A DNA stretch of 64,000 bases from DASSBR01 sp035708085 (lineage in GTDB: Bacteria > Pseudomonadota > Gammaproteobacteria > Natronospirales > DASSBR01), in assembly GCA_035708085.1 (NCBI GenBank), contig DASSTE010000028.1, forward strand, positions 1 to 64,000, written 5' to 3'. Positions 1-7,797 of this stretch are shown piece by piece. Numbering within the stretch: position 1 is the first letter of the stretch; every line of letters starts with the position of its first letter. Under the pieces are notes generated by a model, which saw nothing but the letters and a program-made list of their open reading frames with translations, was not told where the DNA came from and did no database searches. The position numbers were made by a program, and so were the translations under genes.

Positions 1-969
1 GCTGGCGTTGGCGGACGTAAGACTGAGGCCGCCGGCGTCGCCGAGCAGTTGCGCCAGGTTGAGGTCGCCGTGGTTCATCGGGTAGTTGCCCGGATCGCGG
101 ACTTCGCCGATCAGGTGGATCTGCTCGAAGGCGTTGTCGGGCACTTCGATGATGTCGCCCGGCTCAATCAACCGGTTCTGGCTCTGGTCGCCGTAGCGGT
201 AGAACGCGCGCAGGTTGAGTGCGATGCGCCGGCCGTTGCGCACGAGGATGACGTGCGACAGGTCGGCGAGCGGGCGCGGGATGACGTTTTTGGTGTTGCC
301 GCCGCCGGTCGGGGCCATGCGGATGGCGCCGCCGGCCTGGGCGACTGCCTGCGCGACCGTCAGCGGGATGTTTGTTACCGGGTACAGGCCGGGTTTCGTG
401 ATCGCGCCGGCGAGCTGGAATTTCTTGCTGTTAAAGCCGACGACCTTGACGTCCACCTGCGGATTTTTGACGTAGGGTTTGAGCGCCTTGGCGAGTTGCT
501 GACGGATTTGCTCCGTGGTTTCGCCGGCGACCTTCATTGTGCCGACGTACGGGTAAAAGATGGTGCCGTCGCTGTGGACTATGAAGCCGGTGGATTCCGC
601 GGAGCGGTATTCGCCCTGCGGCAGTGTCAGTTCCGGGTGGTCCCAGATGACGATGTTGAGAATGTCCTGCGGGCCTACCTTGTAGGTGTAGTTGTCGACT
701 GCGCGTTGGAGAGCCGGGTTGGCGATGCCGTTCTGGTGCTGGTCGCGGGCGCGCGCCATCGTTACCAGCAGTTTGGGCGTAATGGCCTGGACCGCGTAAT
801 GCTGGTTTACATTGGTGGATGGAAGGCTGGCGTCGAAGTCGTGGCCCGGGGTCGAGCAGGCTGATAGGGCTAATGCTGCGGCGCAAAGCACCACGACAGC
901 TGCAGCCTTGAAGAGCCCTTCGACAGGCTCAGGGCGAACGGGAGTGGCCTTTTTTAAAATTAATTCCAT
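1..969 (-). CDS. wza: Wza-type polysaccharide export lipoprotein (partial, runs off left edge)
   Basis: Outer-membrane polysaccharide exporter; 323 codons are visible and the C-terminus lies outside the window. The protein starts with a lipoprotein signal ending in lipobox LSAC (Cys38). The family core follows: YKVGPQDILNIVIWDHPEL, then YRSAESTGFIVHSDGTIFYP and a soluble ligand-binding repeat (LIEPGDIIEVP). These match E. coli Wza more closely than the shorter XrtA exporter. The ATG overlaps the last 10 bases of the phosphatase gene, so the two are probably co-translated. Oddity: residues 12-18 (RPEPVEG) in the signal n-region are encoded by a dispersed palindromic repeat. A Wzc-type tyrosine kinase would be expected further left, outside the window. 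Confidence 0.93.
   Translation of the reverse strand, partial: MELILKKATPVRPEPVEGLFKAAAVVVLCAAALALSACSTPGHDFDASLPSTNVNQHYAVQAITPKLLVTMARARDQHQNGIANPALQRAVDNYTYKVGPQDILNIVIWDHPELTLPQGEYRSAESTGFIVHSDGTIFYPYVGTMKVAGETTEQIRQQLAKALKPYVKNPQVDVKVVGFNSKKFQLAGAITKPGLYPVTNIPLTVAQAVAQAGGAIRMAPTGGGNTKNVIPRPLADLSHVILVRNGRRIALNLRAFYRYGDQSQNRLIEPGDIIEVPDNAFEQIHLIGEVRDPGNYPMNHGDLNLAQLLGDAGGLSLTSANAS
914..942. repeat. Dispersed CCCTTCGACAGGCTCAGGGC element inside wza
   Basis: A 29-base stretch carrying the widespread short element CCCTTCGACAGGCTCAGGGC, reverse complement GCCCTGAGCCTGTCGAAGGG. It lies in frame within the start of wza and encodes the peptide RPEPVEG in the n-region of the signal. The element is known as a dispersed intergenic repeat in many proteobacterial genomes, so an in-gene copy suggests insertion. 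Only one copy was seen here. Confidence 0.75.
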
Positions 970-1400
970 AGTCTTTTGGTCCAGGTCTTCAGGCCTTTTT
1001 CGATGTATTGCAGGCTTTCCTCGAAAGCCTCTCTCGATTTGCCGTAGGGGTCCGGTACGTCTTCGGTCGCGCTATATAGCGGATGCACCCTGCCGCGCAG
1101 GCTCGGCCAGCGCTCTTCGAGAAACGCTTTTTGTTCCGCTTCCATGACGAGGATCAGTTCGTAGTGACGGGCCAGCGGCATGGTGATCTGCTGGGCGCGG
1201 TGGTCGGCAATGTCGATGGCGCGCTCGGCCATCAGGGCGACGGCTTCGGCGTCGGCCGGCTGGCCGACCAGTGCCGCGATGCCCGCCGAGGCGACTTCGA
1301 ATTGACGGCCGGCCTTTTCGGCGCTGTTGCGCAGCAGGGCCTCCGCGATCGGGCTGCGGCAGATGTTGCCTGTGCAGACGATTAGGGTGTTGGCGATCAT
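960..1400 (-). CDS. wzb: Low-molecular-weight protein tyrosine phosphatase (Wzb/EpsP type)
   Basis: 146-residue cytoplasmic phosphatase that should dephosphorylate a Wzc-like tyrosine autokinase and so control capsule or EPS polymerisation. The active-site P-loop CTGNICRS sits at residues 9-16 with the nucleophile Cys9. The general acid is in DVPDPYG (Asp117). The length is normal for the family. I chose the start at MIANTLIVC because the family begins there; the open frame continues about 89 codons upstream with low-complexity, non-homologous sequence. The gene overlaps wza by 10 bases, which places both in one operon read leftwards. Confidence 0.95.
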   Translation of the reverse strand: MIANTLIVCTGNICRSPIAEALLRNSAEKAGRQFEVASAGIAALVGQPADAEAVALMAERAIDIADHRAQQITMPLARHYELILVMEAEQKAFLEERWPSLRGRVHPLYSATEDVPDPYGKSREAFEESLQYIEKGLKTWTKRLWN

Positions 1401-1756
1401 TGGCACTGCCCTATTTACGCCAGCAGCGTCAGCCAGAAAAAGGCAGCAGCCGGCCTCGCCGCGCCGTTGCGATTTCGCCCGATTTCCCCGCCTGAAAGCC
1501 GCACTGCCGTCCCCGAGATGTGGCCTAGGATATGCCCTAGGTTCCGAAGGAACGTAGTTTAACGGCACCTTCGATGCGAAACAATGAGTTGCGGGCGAAA
1601 ATTCAGGCTTTGGGATGAATTGGCGATGAGCGGTTGGTGGGTGTATATGCAAGCACGGAAAGGCCACACGGGCTCAAGCAGCTTTCGCCGTCGGCACGTG
1701 CGTCAGGTTCAAACTCCAGCCTTGCAGCCTCCTGATACAGGTCCAGATTTCATGCC
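1401..1756. other. Intergenic region upstream of wzb
   Basis: 356 bases between the phosphatase start and the end of the ParE-like gene. No convincing gene is present. It should hold the leftward wzb-wza promoter. One candidate on the minus strand is TTGTTT, a 17-base spacer, then TAAACT, with the -10 reading leftwards near 1560. This is followed by a double CCTAGG dyad at 1524-1541. No RNA gene was recognised. Confidence 0.5.
1524..1552. promoter_or_regulatory. Double CCTAGG dyad and small hairpin upstream of wzb
   Basis: CCTAGG occurs at 1524-1529 and again at 1536-1541, separated by ATATGC, so the 18-base block is a near-perfect dyad of two palindromic half-sites 12 bases apart. TTCCGAAGGAA follows at 1542-1552 (4-base stem). 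The block lies just downstream of a candidate leftward -10, the usual place for a repressor site. The cognate regulator is not known. Confidence 0.4.
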
Positions 1757-2053
1757 TCATTCACTGTGGCGATCACGCCAATAATCGGGCATACGGCGAT
1801 CATGCGCCACGGCAACCACCCAAATGGCCCCCGGCTCCAGCGCGTATATGAGGGAGTAAGGGAACCGTCGAAATACCAAGCGGCGAAAAGTGTCGTCGAT
1901 CTGCGCGCCTAATTCCGGCCAATCTCGAAGCAAATCCTTGTTTTGCTCCAGCTCCGAGATGAACTGCTGCCCCAACTTCGGGACGCGCGTTTCGAAATAT
2001 GCCGCTGCTTCAATGAATTCCTGTTCTGCTTCCGGATGGAAATCAATGTCCAT
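1757..2053 (-). CDS. RelE/ParE-family toxin
   Basis: 98-residue protein of the ParE/RelE superfamily. It has the N-terminal helical pattern FHPEAEQEFIEAAAYFE, a central FRRLVFRRFPYSLIYALE strand pair, and the end VVAVAHDRRMPDYW, which matches the common ParE ending (H.rRdP.YW). The start overlaps the end of the upstream antitoxin-like gene by 11 bases, so the two form an operon read leftwards. The family includes gyrase poisons and ribosome-dependent RNases; which activity applies cannot be told from the sequence. Confidence 0.88.
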   Translation of the reverse strand: MDIDFHPEAEQEFIEAAAYFETRVPKLGQQFISELEQNKDLLRDWPELGAQIDDTFRRLVFRRFPYSLIYALEPGAIWVVAVAHDRRMPDYWRDRHSE

Positions 2054-2282
2054 TGTTCAGCCGGTGACGGGCTTTTCTAATCACCTCTTCTACCGGCACG
2101 GGCTCCACTACGCCTTCCTTTAGCTGTTGATATCGCGCCTGCGCCTCCTTGATCCACGCAGCTTCCACATCCCTGTCCGATTCTCCGTTGATATCAGCGA
2201 TTATGTCTCGGAGTAGCTGATCCCGATCTGGGATGCTTAACAAGCGAATCTCTTTTTCAATTTCGTGTACAGGGCGAGCCAT
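2043..2282 (-). CDS. Addiction-module antitoxin-like protein
   Basis: 79-residue, charged, mostly helical protein resembling the short putative addiction-module component family found next to ParE-like toxins. Visible features are the N-terminal EIEKEIRLLSIPDRDQLL helix, the central AAWIKEAQARYQQ, and the C-terminal EEVIRKARHRL toxin-wrapping segment. It sits directly upstream of the toxin with an 11-base overlap, the standard antitoxin-first order. It would neutralise the toxin and possibly autoregulate. No DNA-binding domain is obvious. Confidence 0.85.
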   Translation of the reverse strand: MARPVHEIEKEIRLLSIPDRDQLLRDIIADINGESDRDVEAAWIKEAQARYQQLKEGVVEPVPVEEVIRKARHRLNNGH

Positions 2283-2418
2283 TGGGAACTCCAGGCAACG
2301 AACCTTCCTTTATTTTACAGGCTTATGCAGTCGGTAGAAGCGCCCGCGCCCGGCGGTCTGCCAATCGGCCACACCACCCTGCCAACCCGGGCCCAGCTGA
2401 GTCAAGCGGACAAAGCGG

Positions 2419-2424
2419 TATAAT
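2419..2424 (+). promoter_or_regulatory. -10 box for nadC
   Basis: A perfect TATAAT lies 30 bases upstream of the nadC ATG in the 171-base gap after the antitoxin gene. No good -35 hexamer is seen at 16-18 bases. The RBS GGGA lies 6 bases before the ATG. Confidence 0.55.
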
Positions 2425-2453
2425 GCGCGCCTTTTCTACCATCGGGATTCCAC

Positions 2454-3302
2454 ATGGCGGCACTGGCCGATTCATTGCCGGACGATATTGCGATTACCGT
2501 GCGCCGGGCGCTGGAGGAGGATATCGGCGGCGGCGATCTGACCGCTTCGTTGATTGAGCCGGAAACCCGGGCGCGGGCGCGGGTGATCGTGCGCGAGGCG
2601 GCGGTGCTGGCGGGGCAGCCGTGGTTTGACGAGGTGTTCCGGCAGATCGATCCGGCGGTCCGGGTCGAGTGGCTGCATGCCGATGGTGAAATGCTTACGG
2701 CCGATGAGATCGTTTGCCGGCTGGCCGGACCGGCGCGGGCCATTCTGACCGGTGAGCGGACGGCGTTGAATTTCCTGCAGACGCTGTCGGCCGTGGCGAC
2801 CACGGCGCGGCGCTACAGCGACCTCGTCGCCGGTACCGGTTGCCGGGTTCTCGATACGCGCAAGACGCTGCCGGGGCTGCGCAGCGCGCAGAAGTATGCG
2901 GTGCGCGCCGGCGGTGCGACCAACCACCGCATGGGGCTGTTCGACGCGGTACTGATCAAGGAAAACCACATCATCGCCGCGGGCGGCGTCGAGGCCGCGA
3001 TCGCGGCTATTCGGGCGCGGCATCCGGAAGTGCCGGTCGAGGTGGAAGTCGAGGATTTCGCGCAGCTCGATGCGGCGATCGCGGCCGGGGCGGACCGGAT
3101 TCTGCTCGATAACTTTTCGCTGGCGGACAAGCGCGCGGCGGTCGCGCGGACGGCGGGACGCGCGGAGCTTGAGGCTTCGGGCGGGATCGAGTTCGACGGG
3201 CTGCGGGCGATTGCGGAGACGGGCGTCGATTTTATTTCGGTCGGGGCGCTGACGAAGCATGTGCGCGCCGTCGACTTGTCGATGCGGTTTACGTTGGAGT
3301 GA
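2454..3302 (+). CDS. nadC: Nicotinate-nucleotide pyrophosphorylase (carboxylating)
   Basis: 282-residue quinolinate phosphoribosyltransferase. It converts quinolinate and PRPP to nicotinate mononucleotide, CO2 and pyrophosphate in de novo NAD synthesis. Family motifs are clear: EEDIGGGDLTA near the N-terminus, GERTALNFLQTLS, the substrate-binding LDTRKTLPGLR and KENHI, the barrel motif VEVEVE, ILLDNF, and the C-terminal EASGGI...ISVGALTKHV. The length is normal. The gene stands alone between two toxin-antitoxin pairs and reads opposite to both. Confidence 0.97.
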   Translation: MAALADSLPDDIAITVRRALEEDIGGGDLTASLIEPETRARARVIVREAAVLAGQPWFDEVFRQIDPAVRVEWLHADGEMLTADEIVCRLAGPARAILTGERTALNFLQTLSAVATTARRYSDLVAGTGCRVLDTRKTLPGLRSAQKYAVRAGGATNHRMGLFDAVLIKENHIIAAGGVEAAIAAIRARHPEVPVEVEVEDFAQLDAAIAAGADRILLDNFSLADKRAAVARTAGRAELEASGGIEFDGLRAIAETGVDFISVGALTKHVRAVDLSMRFTLE

Positions 3303-3309
3303 GCCGGCT

Positions 3310-3630
3310 TTAAGCGCTATCCCGGCGGGCGTGATGAAAATCCTGAATTGTATTCAGATCGGCCTGCTCCGCCGATTGCGCCTTGAATAAATCGAATCGA
3401 ATTTGCAGGTTGAGCCAGAAATCCGCAGAAACGCCGAAGTACTTCGACAGGCGCAAGGCAGTGCTGGGGGTGACGCCGCGCTTTTGGTTCACCAGTTCGT
3501 TGACCCGCTGATACGGGACATGGATAGCGTCGGCAAGCTCACGCTGAGTAATATGCATTGGGGCGAGAAACTCTGCCTGCAGCATTTCGCCGGGATGGGT
3601 CGGCGGACGGTTTGTCGGAATGCGAACCAT
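3310..3630 (-). CDS. higA: HigA-family antitoxin (XRE helix-turn-helix)
   Basis: 106-residue antitoxin. The N-terminal PTHPGEMLQAEFLAPMHITQ is the hallmark of HigA addiction-module antidotes. The helix-turn-helix (REL ADAIHVPYQRVNELVNQKRG) and the STALRLSKYFG segment follow. It should bind the toxin and repress the operon. It is second in the operon, 10 bases after the toxin gene, which is the inverted order typical of higBA. It ends 7 bases past the nadC stop in convergent orientation. Confidence 0.93.
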   Translation of the reverse strand: MVRIPTNRPPTHPGEMLQAEFLAPMHITQRELADAIHVPYQRVNELVNQKRGVTPSTALRLSKYFGVSADFWLNLQIRFDLFKAQSAEQADLNTIQDFHHARRDSA

Positions 3631-3640
3631 ATTCGTGCCT

Positions 3641-3934
3641 TCAGTGATAGTCGGTTACTTCGACGTCTTGCGGACCTGATGTGGTCCATTTGAAGCAAAT
3701 TCGATATTGATCATTAATCCGAATGCTGTATTCGTCGCTGCGGTTGCCGGACAAGCTTTCAAGACGATTGCCGGGAGGGACCTTCAACTCATCGATAGAT
3801 TCGACCGAGTCCAGTTGGTCAAGTTTCCGTCCCGCTACCCGCCAAAGCGTCTGCGGGCATGCTCTTCGAGCTGCGCGAGTGTTCTTGCCGTTGAAGATGT
3901 CCTCCGTGGCCTGGTCCCGAAACGACTCGATCAT
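3641..3934 (-). CDS. higB: HigB-family toxin (RelE superfamily mRNA interferase)
   Basis: 97-residue plasmid-maintenance-type toxin. It begins MIESFRDQATEDIFNG, carries the central RKLDQLDSVESIDELKVPPGNRLE typical of HigB, and ends YSIRINDQYRICFKW...VEVTDYH. HigB proteins cleave translated mRNA on the ribosome. The frame stays open upstream to 4129, but that extension reads through a palindromic repeat, so I start at the family-conserved Met. It forms a higBA operon with the downstream antitoxin. Confidence 0.93.
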   Translation of the reverse strand: MIESFRDQATEDIFNGKNTRAARRACPQTLWRVAGRKLDQLDSVESIDELKVPPGNRLESLSGNRSDEYSIRINDQYRICFKWTTSGPQDVEVTDYH

Positions 3935-4037
3935 AATGACATGGTAGCACGGATTCCATGTCATCGGGTGTTTCACTGACGAAGAATCGGCGAGTCCTGC
4001 GGTTATAATGCACGCTTCTTTGTGGCGGCTTAATTTT

Positions 4038-4119
4038 CCCTCTCCCTCAGGGAGAGGGTTAGGGTGAGGGGTGTGAATCAACTCGCCCTCATCCCAGCCT
4101 TCTCCCTGGGGGAGAAGGG
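4038..4119. repeat. Paired CCCTCTCCC/GGGAGAGGG palindromic repeat
   Basis: Two imperfect palindromes facing each other: CCCTCTCCCTCAGGGAGAGG at 4038-4057 and CCTTCTCCCTGGGGGAGAAG at 4099-4118. They are joined by GGGTGAGGGG and its inverse CGCCCTCATCCC. This doublet is a dispersed intergenic repeat in many proteobacterial genomes. It lies upstream of higB and fadE and could form a long cruciform or an RNA hairpin. Confidence 0.8.
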
Positions 4120-4135
4120 GTAAGAACATGTTATC

Positions 4136-4151
4136 CTGACCGCTCGGTCAG
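4136..4151. promoter_or_regulatory. Palindromic operator CTGACCG-CT-CGGTCAG
   Basis: A 16-base palindrome with two perfect 7-base arms and a 2-base centre, about 95 bases before the acyl-CoA dehydrogenase ATG. The form is typical of TetR-family regulators of fatty-acid catabolism. The regulator itself is not in the window. A repeat doublet separates the operator from the gene. Confidence 0.55.
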
Positions 4152-4163
4152 TTTCGGTTTCCC

Positions 4164-4221
4164 TGTAGGAGCGGCCTTCGGCCGCAATGATATTGACTCG
4201 CGGCCGAAGGCCGCTCCTACA
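4164..4221. repeat. REP doublet (GTAGGAGCGGCCTTCGGCCGC, inverted pair)
   Basis: The 22-base unit at 4164-4185 is repeated as an exact reverse complement at 4200-4221, with a 14-base spacer. Each unit also contains the internal palindrome CGGCC-TTC-GGCCG. This is a REPIN-like arrangement and a known REP class of Pseudomonadota. It falls between the operator-like palindrome and the fadE start, so it would sit in the fadE leader. Confidence 0.85.
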
Positions 4222-4246
4222 TTTGCATCATTTTGGAGCTTGACTA

Positions 4247-6706
4247 ATGGCAGCAGCGATCATCTGGAGCCTTGCGATCTTTTTCGGCCTGTGGGCTCTG
4301 GCGTTCGTGCGCGCGCGCCTGTGGATCTGGACGGTGGTCGCGGTTGTGGGCCTGGTGCTTTACAGCGTGACGATGGGCGTGCCGATCGCCGGCTGGGTGA
4401 TTTTCGCGGTGTTCGCGATCCTGCTGAATATCCGGCCGCTGCGCCGCGCCGTGATCGGCAACCGGCTGTTCGCCTGGTTCCGCAAGGTGCTGCCGCCGAT
4501 TTCCAAGACCGAGCGGATCGCGCTCGACGCCGGCAACACGTGGTGGGACGGCGATCTGTTCAGCGGCCGGCCGGACTGGCACAAGCTGCTCGCCAACCCG
4601 GCCCCGGTGCTGACGAACGAGGAGCAGGCGTTTCTCGACGGGCCGGTCGAGGAGTTGTGCAGCGTGCTCGACGACTGGCAGATCACGCATGAGTTGAACG
4701 ACCTGCCGCCGGAAGCCTGGGCGCTGATCAAGAAGCACCGCTTCTTCGGCATGATCATTCCGAAGGAGCATGGCGGCCACGGCTTCTCCGCGCTGGCGCA
4801 CTCGTCGGTGGTGATGAAGATCTCGACGCGCAGCCTCTCCGCGGGCGTGACGGTGATGGTGCCGAACTCGCTCGGCCCGGGCGAGCTGCTGCTGCATTAC
4901 GGCACCACCGAGCAGAAGGAGTATTACCTGCCGCGCCTCGCGACCGGTGAGGAAATCCCCTGCTTCGCGCTCACCGCGCCGACCGCCGGCTCCGACGCCG
5001 GCGCGATCCCCGATACCGGCATCGTCTGCAAGCAGGAATTCGAAGGCAAGGAGACGCTCGGCTTCCGGGTGAACTGGGAGAAGCGCTACATTACGCTGGG
5101 GCCGGTCGCGACCGTGCTCGGCGTCGCGTTCAAGGCGTACGACCCGGACCACCTGCTCGGCGACAAGGAAAACCTCGGCATCACGCTTGCGCTGATTCCG
5201 ACCTCGATGCCGGGCGTCGAAATCGGCAACCGCCACTACCCGCTCAATGCGTCGTTCCAGAACGGGCCGACGGTCGGGCGCGACGTGTTCATTCCGATGG
5301 ACCACCTGATCGGCGGCGAGCGGTGGATCGGCCAGGGCTGGCGCATGCTGATGAACTGCCTGTCCACCGGCCGCGCGATTTCGCTGCCGGCGCTCGGCAC
5401 CGGCGCGGGCAAGCTGACCAGCCGCGCCACCGGTGCCTATGCGCGCATCCGCAAGCAGTTCCGCACGCCGATCGCCAAGTTCGAGGGCGTCGAGGAAGCG
5501 CTGACGCGCATCGCCGGCTACGCCTACCGCATGGACGCCGCGCGGCGGATGACGGCGGGCGCGCTGGATCTCGGCGAGCGGCCGTCGGTGCTGTCGGCGA
5601 TTCTCAAATATCACTGCACCGAAGGCATGCGCCAGGTGATCAACGACGCGATGGACGTGCATGGCGGGCGCGGCGTGATGATGGGCCCGCGCAATTACCT
5701 CGCGCGCGCTTATGAAGCCGTGCCGATCAGCATTACCGTCGAAGGCGCGAACATCCTCACGCGCAGCATGATGATCTTCGGCCAGGGCGCGATCCGCTGC
5801 CATCCTTACCTGCTCGAGGAAATGGAAGCGGCCAACAATCCGGACACCGAGGCCGGCGCGAATGCGTTCGACAAGGCGCTGTTCTCGCACATCGGCTTTA
5901 CGATCAGCAATGCCGCGCGGGCATTCGCCGGCGCGCTGACGGCCGGACGCTGCTTCAAGGCTCCCGATGTGGGGCCGGTGCGGCACCATTACCGCCGGCT
6001 GTCGCGCATGAGCGCGGCGTTCGCGTTCGCGGCCGATGTCGCCCTGCTGCTGCTCGGCGGCAAGATGAAGCGCAAGGAGAAATTGTCGGCGCGTTTCGGC
6101 GACATTCTGAGCCACCTTTACATGGCCTCCGCCGTGCTCAAGGGCTTCGAGGATCAGGGCCGGCCGGGCGCCGACCTGCCGTTGGTCGACTGGGCACTGG
6201 CGGACTCGCTGCACACGATCGAGAACCGGATCGAAGACATCTGCCGCAACTTCCCGTCGCGCCCGCTCGGCTGGCTGGTGCGGCTGATCGTCATGCCGCT
6301 GGGCCGCTCCTATGCGGCGCCGGACGACAAGCTCGGCCACGCGGTGGCGAAGATCATTACCATGCCCGGCGCGGCACGCGACCGACTGACGCGCGGAGCG
6401 TACGTGAAAAAGGTTGCGGACGATCCGATCGGCCGCCTGGAGCTGGCGCTGGAGAAAGTGCTGGCGGCCGAGCCGCTCGAAAAGCAGATCGAGCAGGCGT
6501 TGCAGGTGCGGTTCAATTCAAGCAATCACGAGGAACTGATTGCGCTGGGGCTGGAGCGCGGGATTATCACCGATCAGGAGGCGGATACGATTCGGGCCGC
6601 CGCCGAAGCGACGCGCGATTGCATTCTGGTGGATGAGTTTGCGGCGGAAGCCGGGAATCAGGCGGCGGCGCGTGGCGTGGCGGCCGAGGCCGCCGCAAGC
6701 GCTTGA
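4247..6706 (+). CDS. fadE: Acyl-CoA dehydrogenase FadE
   Basis: 819-residue FadE-type acyl-CoA dehydrogenase, similar in length to E. coli FadE (814). It catalyses the first oxidation step of fatty-acid beta-oxidation. The N-terminus has two hydrophobic segments (about residues 2-55), which fits membrane association. The dehydrogenase core follows: FFGMIIPKEHGGHGFSA, the FAD/substrate segment CFALTAPTAGSDAGAIPDTG, GRAISLPAL, and DVHGGRGVMMGPRNYL with IEGANILTRS-like sequence. The C-terminal DUF-type extension is normal for FadE. GGAG lies 9 bases before the ATG. It ends 13 bases before the convergent iron-permease gene. Confidence 0.96.
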   Translation: MAAAIIWSLAIFFGLWALAFVRARLWIWTVVAVVGLVLYSVTMGVPIAGWVIFAVFAILLNIRPLRRAVIGNRLFAWFRKVLPPISKTERIALDAGNTWWDGDLFSGRPDWHKLLANPAPVLTNEEQAFLDGPVEELCSVLDDWQITHELNDLPPEAWALIKKHRFFGMIIPKEHGGHGFSALAHSSVVMKISTRSLSAGVTVMVPNSLGPGELLLHYGTTEQKEYYLPRLATGEEIPCFALTAPTAGSDAGAIPDTGIVCKQEFEGKETLGFRVNWEKRYITLGPVATVLGVAFKAYDPDHLLGDKENLGITLALIPTSMPGVEIGNRHYPLNASFQNGPTVGRDVFIPMDHLIGGERWIGQGWRMLMNCLSTGRAISLPALGTGAGKLTSRATGAYARIRKQFRTPIAKFEGVEEALTRIAGYAYRMDAARRMTAGALDLGERPSVLSAILKYHCTEGMRQVINDAMDVHGGRGVMMGPRNYLARAYEAVPISITVEGANILTRSMMIFGQGAIRCHPYLLEEMEAANNPDTEAGANAFDKALFSHIGFTISNAARAFAGALTAGRCFKAPDVGPVRHHYRRLSRMSAAFAFAADVALLLLGGKMKRKEKLSARFGDILSHLYMASAVLKGFEDQGRPGADLPLVDWALADSLHTIENRIEDICRNFPSRPLGWLVRLIVMPLGRSYAAPDDKLGHAVAKIITMPGAARDRLTRGAYVKKVADDPIGRLELALEKVLAAEPLEKQIEQALQVRFNSSNHEELIALGLERGIITDQEADTIRAAAEATRDCILVDEFAAEAGNQAAARGVAAEAAASA

Positions 6707-6719
6707 GGGGATAAAAGAG

Positions 6720-7562
6720 TCAAGCTGTCTGCGCAGCGGACGCCCTGCTCCGCTGCCTGCCCTGCCCAGCGCCGACCCAGCGCATCAGCCCGCCGATCAG
6801 GATAAGCGTGGCGGCGTAGAAAATAAGCTGCATCATTGACGGCCGCGGATCGTAGCCGATCAGCACGTGCAGCATCGAGCCGAAGATGCTGTGATCGGTG
6901 AGCACGCCGGAGGTATCCCAGACCGCGCTTTTGATCGCCGGCAGGAAGCCGGCCTGCGCGAGATACGCGGCGGCGCGCGAGGCCATGCCCGCCGCCAGCA
7001 GCAGGATCAGCCAGCCGGTGACGCGGAACAGGTGCTTGACGGGAATCCGGAGCAGACCGAAATAGAGGACTGCGCCAACGGCCGCCCCCAGCGCGACGCC
7101 GATCGCGCCGCCGACCATCATCGGTGCGGGCTGTGCGCCGGCCGCGGCAATGCCGTACAGAAACAGGACCACTTCCGAGCCTTCGCGCAGCACCGCGAGC
7201 GCCGTCACCACGAACAGCACCGACAGCGAACGCTTGCCCGAGACGATGTCGCGGCCGACTTCATTGACGTGAGTAGCGATTTCCTTGCCGTGGCGCGACA
7301 TCCAGATGTTGTGCCAGCCGAGCATCGCCACAGCGATGAACAGCACGGCGGCTTCAAAGATTTCCTGTCCGCGCCCCGAGGCGGCCGCGGCGATTTCGCC
7401 GGTCAGCGCCGCCACTACACAGGCGCCCGCGACGCCGGCGAGCACGCCGAGACTCACCCAGATGCCGCGCTTGGGCACGCCCTTCACGGCAGCCAGGACC
7501 ACGCAGATAACCAGCGCGGCTTCCAGCACTTCGCGAAAGACAATGATGGCGGTACTGAGCAT
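6720..7562 (-). CDS. Ftr1/EfeU-type iron permease
   Basis: 280-residue integral membrane protein of the oxidase-dependent Ftr1/EfeU family with about seven membrane segments. Two REXXE iron-binding motifs are present: FREVLEAAL near residue 10 and LREGSEVVL mid-protein. It probably imports ferrous or ferric iron. I start at MLSTAI because GGAG lies 8 bases upstream; a TTG four codons earlier is the alternative. No EfeO or EfeB partner is beside it, so it may work alone or with distant partners. A Fur-box-like sequence lies upstream. Confidence 0.9.
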   Translation of the reverse strand: MLSTAIIVFREVLEAALVICVVLAAVKGVPKRGIWVSLGVLAGVAGACVVAALTGEIAAAASGRGQEIFEAAVLFIAVAMLGWHNIWMSRHGKEIATHVNEVGRDIVSGKRSLSVLFVVTALAVLREGSEVVLFLYGIAAAGAQPAPMMVGGAIGVALGAAVGAVLYFGLLRIPVKHLFRVTGWLILLLAAGMASRAAAYLAQAGFLPAIKSAVWDTSGVLTDHSIFGSMLHVLIGYDPRPSMMQLIFYAATLILIGGLMRWVGAGQGRQRSRASAAQTA

Positions 7563-7586
7563 GGCGCGCTCCAATCCGGAAATGTA

Positions 7587-7605
7587 AATGATATTGATTC
7601 TTATT
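7587..7605 (-). promoter_or_regulatory. Fur box upstream of the iron permease
   Basis: AATGATATTGATTCTTATT closely resembles the 19-base Fur consensus (GATAATGATAATCATTATC and natural variants). It lies 25 bases upstream of the permease ATG in an AT-rich patch that contrasts with the GC-rich surroundings. It predicts iron repression of the gene. Confidence 0.75.
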
Positions 7606-7645
7606 AAATATCACCGCCATTGGCCTTGTCAATGCGGGGGAGTTG

Positions 7646-7787
7646 CTAGTCGCTAGTCGCTAGTCGCTAGTCGCTAGTCGCTAGTCGCCAGGACTGAGTC
7701 TAGAGTCGCGTCTCTTTACTCAGTCCTAGCGACTCAGTCCTAGCGACTCATCTCTAGCGACTCAGTCCTAGCGACTCAATCCGTAGT
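7646..7787. repeat. Heptamer-based repeat element, copy 1 (upstream of galE)
   Basis: Begins with six exact tandem copies of CTAGTCG (7646-7687). Next comes an inverted repeat AGGACTGAGT (7690-7699) and ACTCAGTCCT (7718-7727), then several further CTAGCGACTCAGTC units to about 7787. The central block is the reverse complement of the element after galE, so galE lies between inverted copies. It fills most of the gap between the permease and galE. Confidence 0.9.
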
Positions 7788-7797
7788 CGTGCGCTGT

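Noticed and set aside
49..864. Plus-strand open frame over wza
   Set aside because: The reverse strand gives an unmistakable Wza sequence, including signal and lipobox.
1640..1665. Sigma-54 promoter (TGGC...TTGCA) upstream of wzb
   Set aside because: GG-to-GC spacing on the minus strand is wrong for the -24/-12 consensus.
4244..6340. 698-codon open frame antisense to fadE
   Set aside because: It is the mirror of a strongly coding GC-rich gene, is dominated by Arg, His and Ala, and has no recognisable domain or RBS.
7646..7787. CRISPR array
   Set aside because: The repeats are 7-base tandem units and palindromes with no unique spacers and no cas genes.
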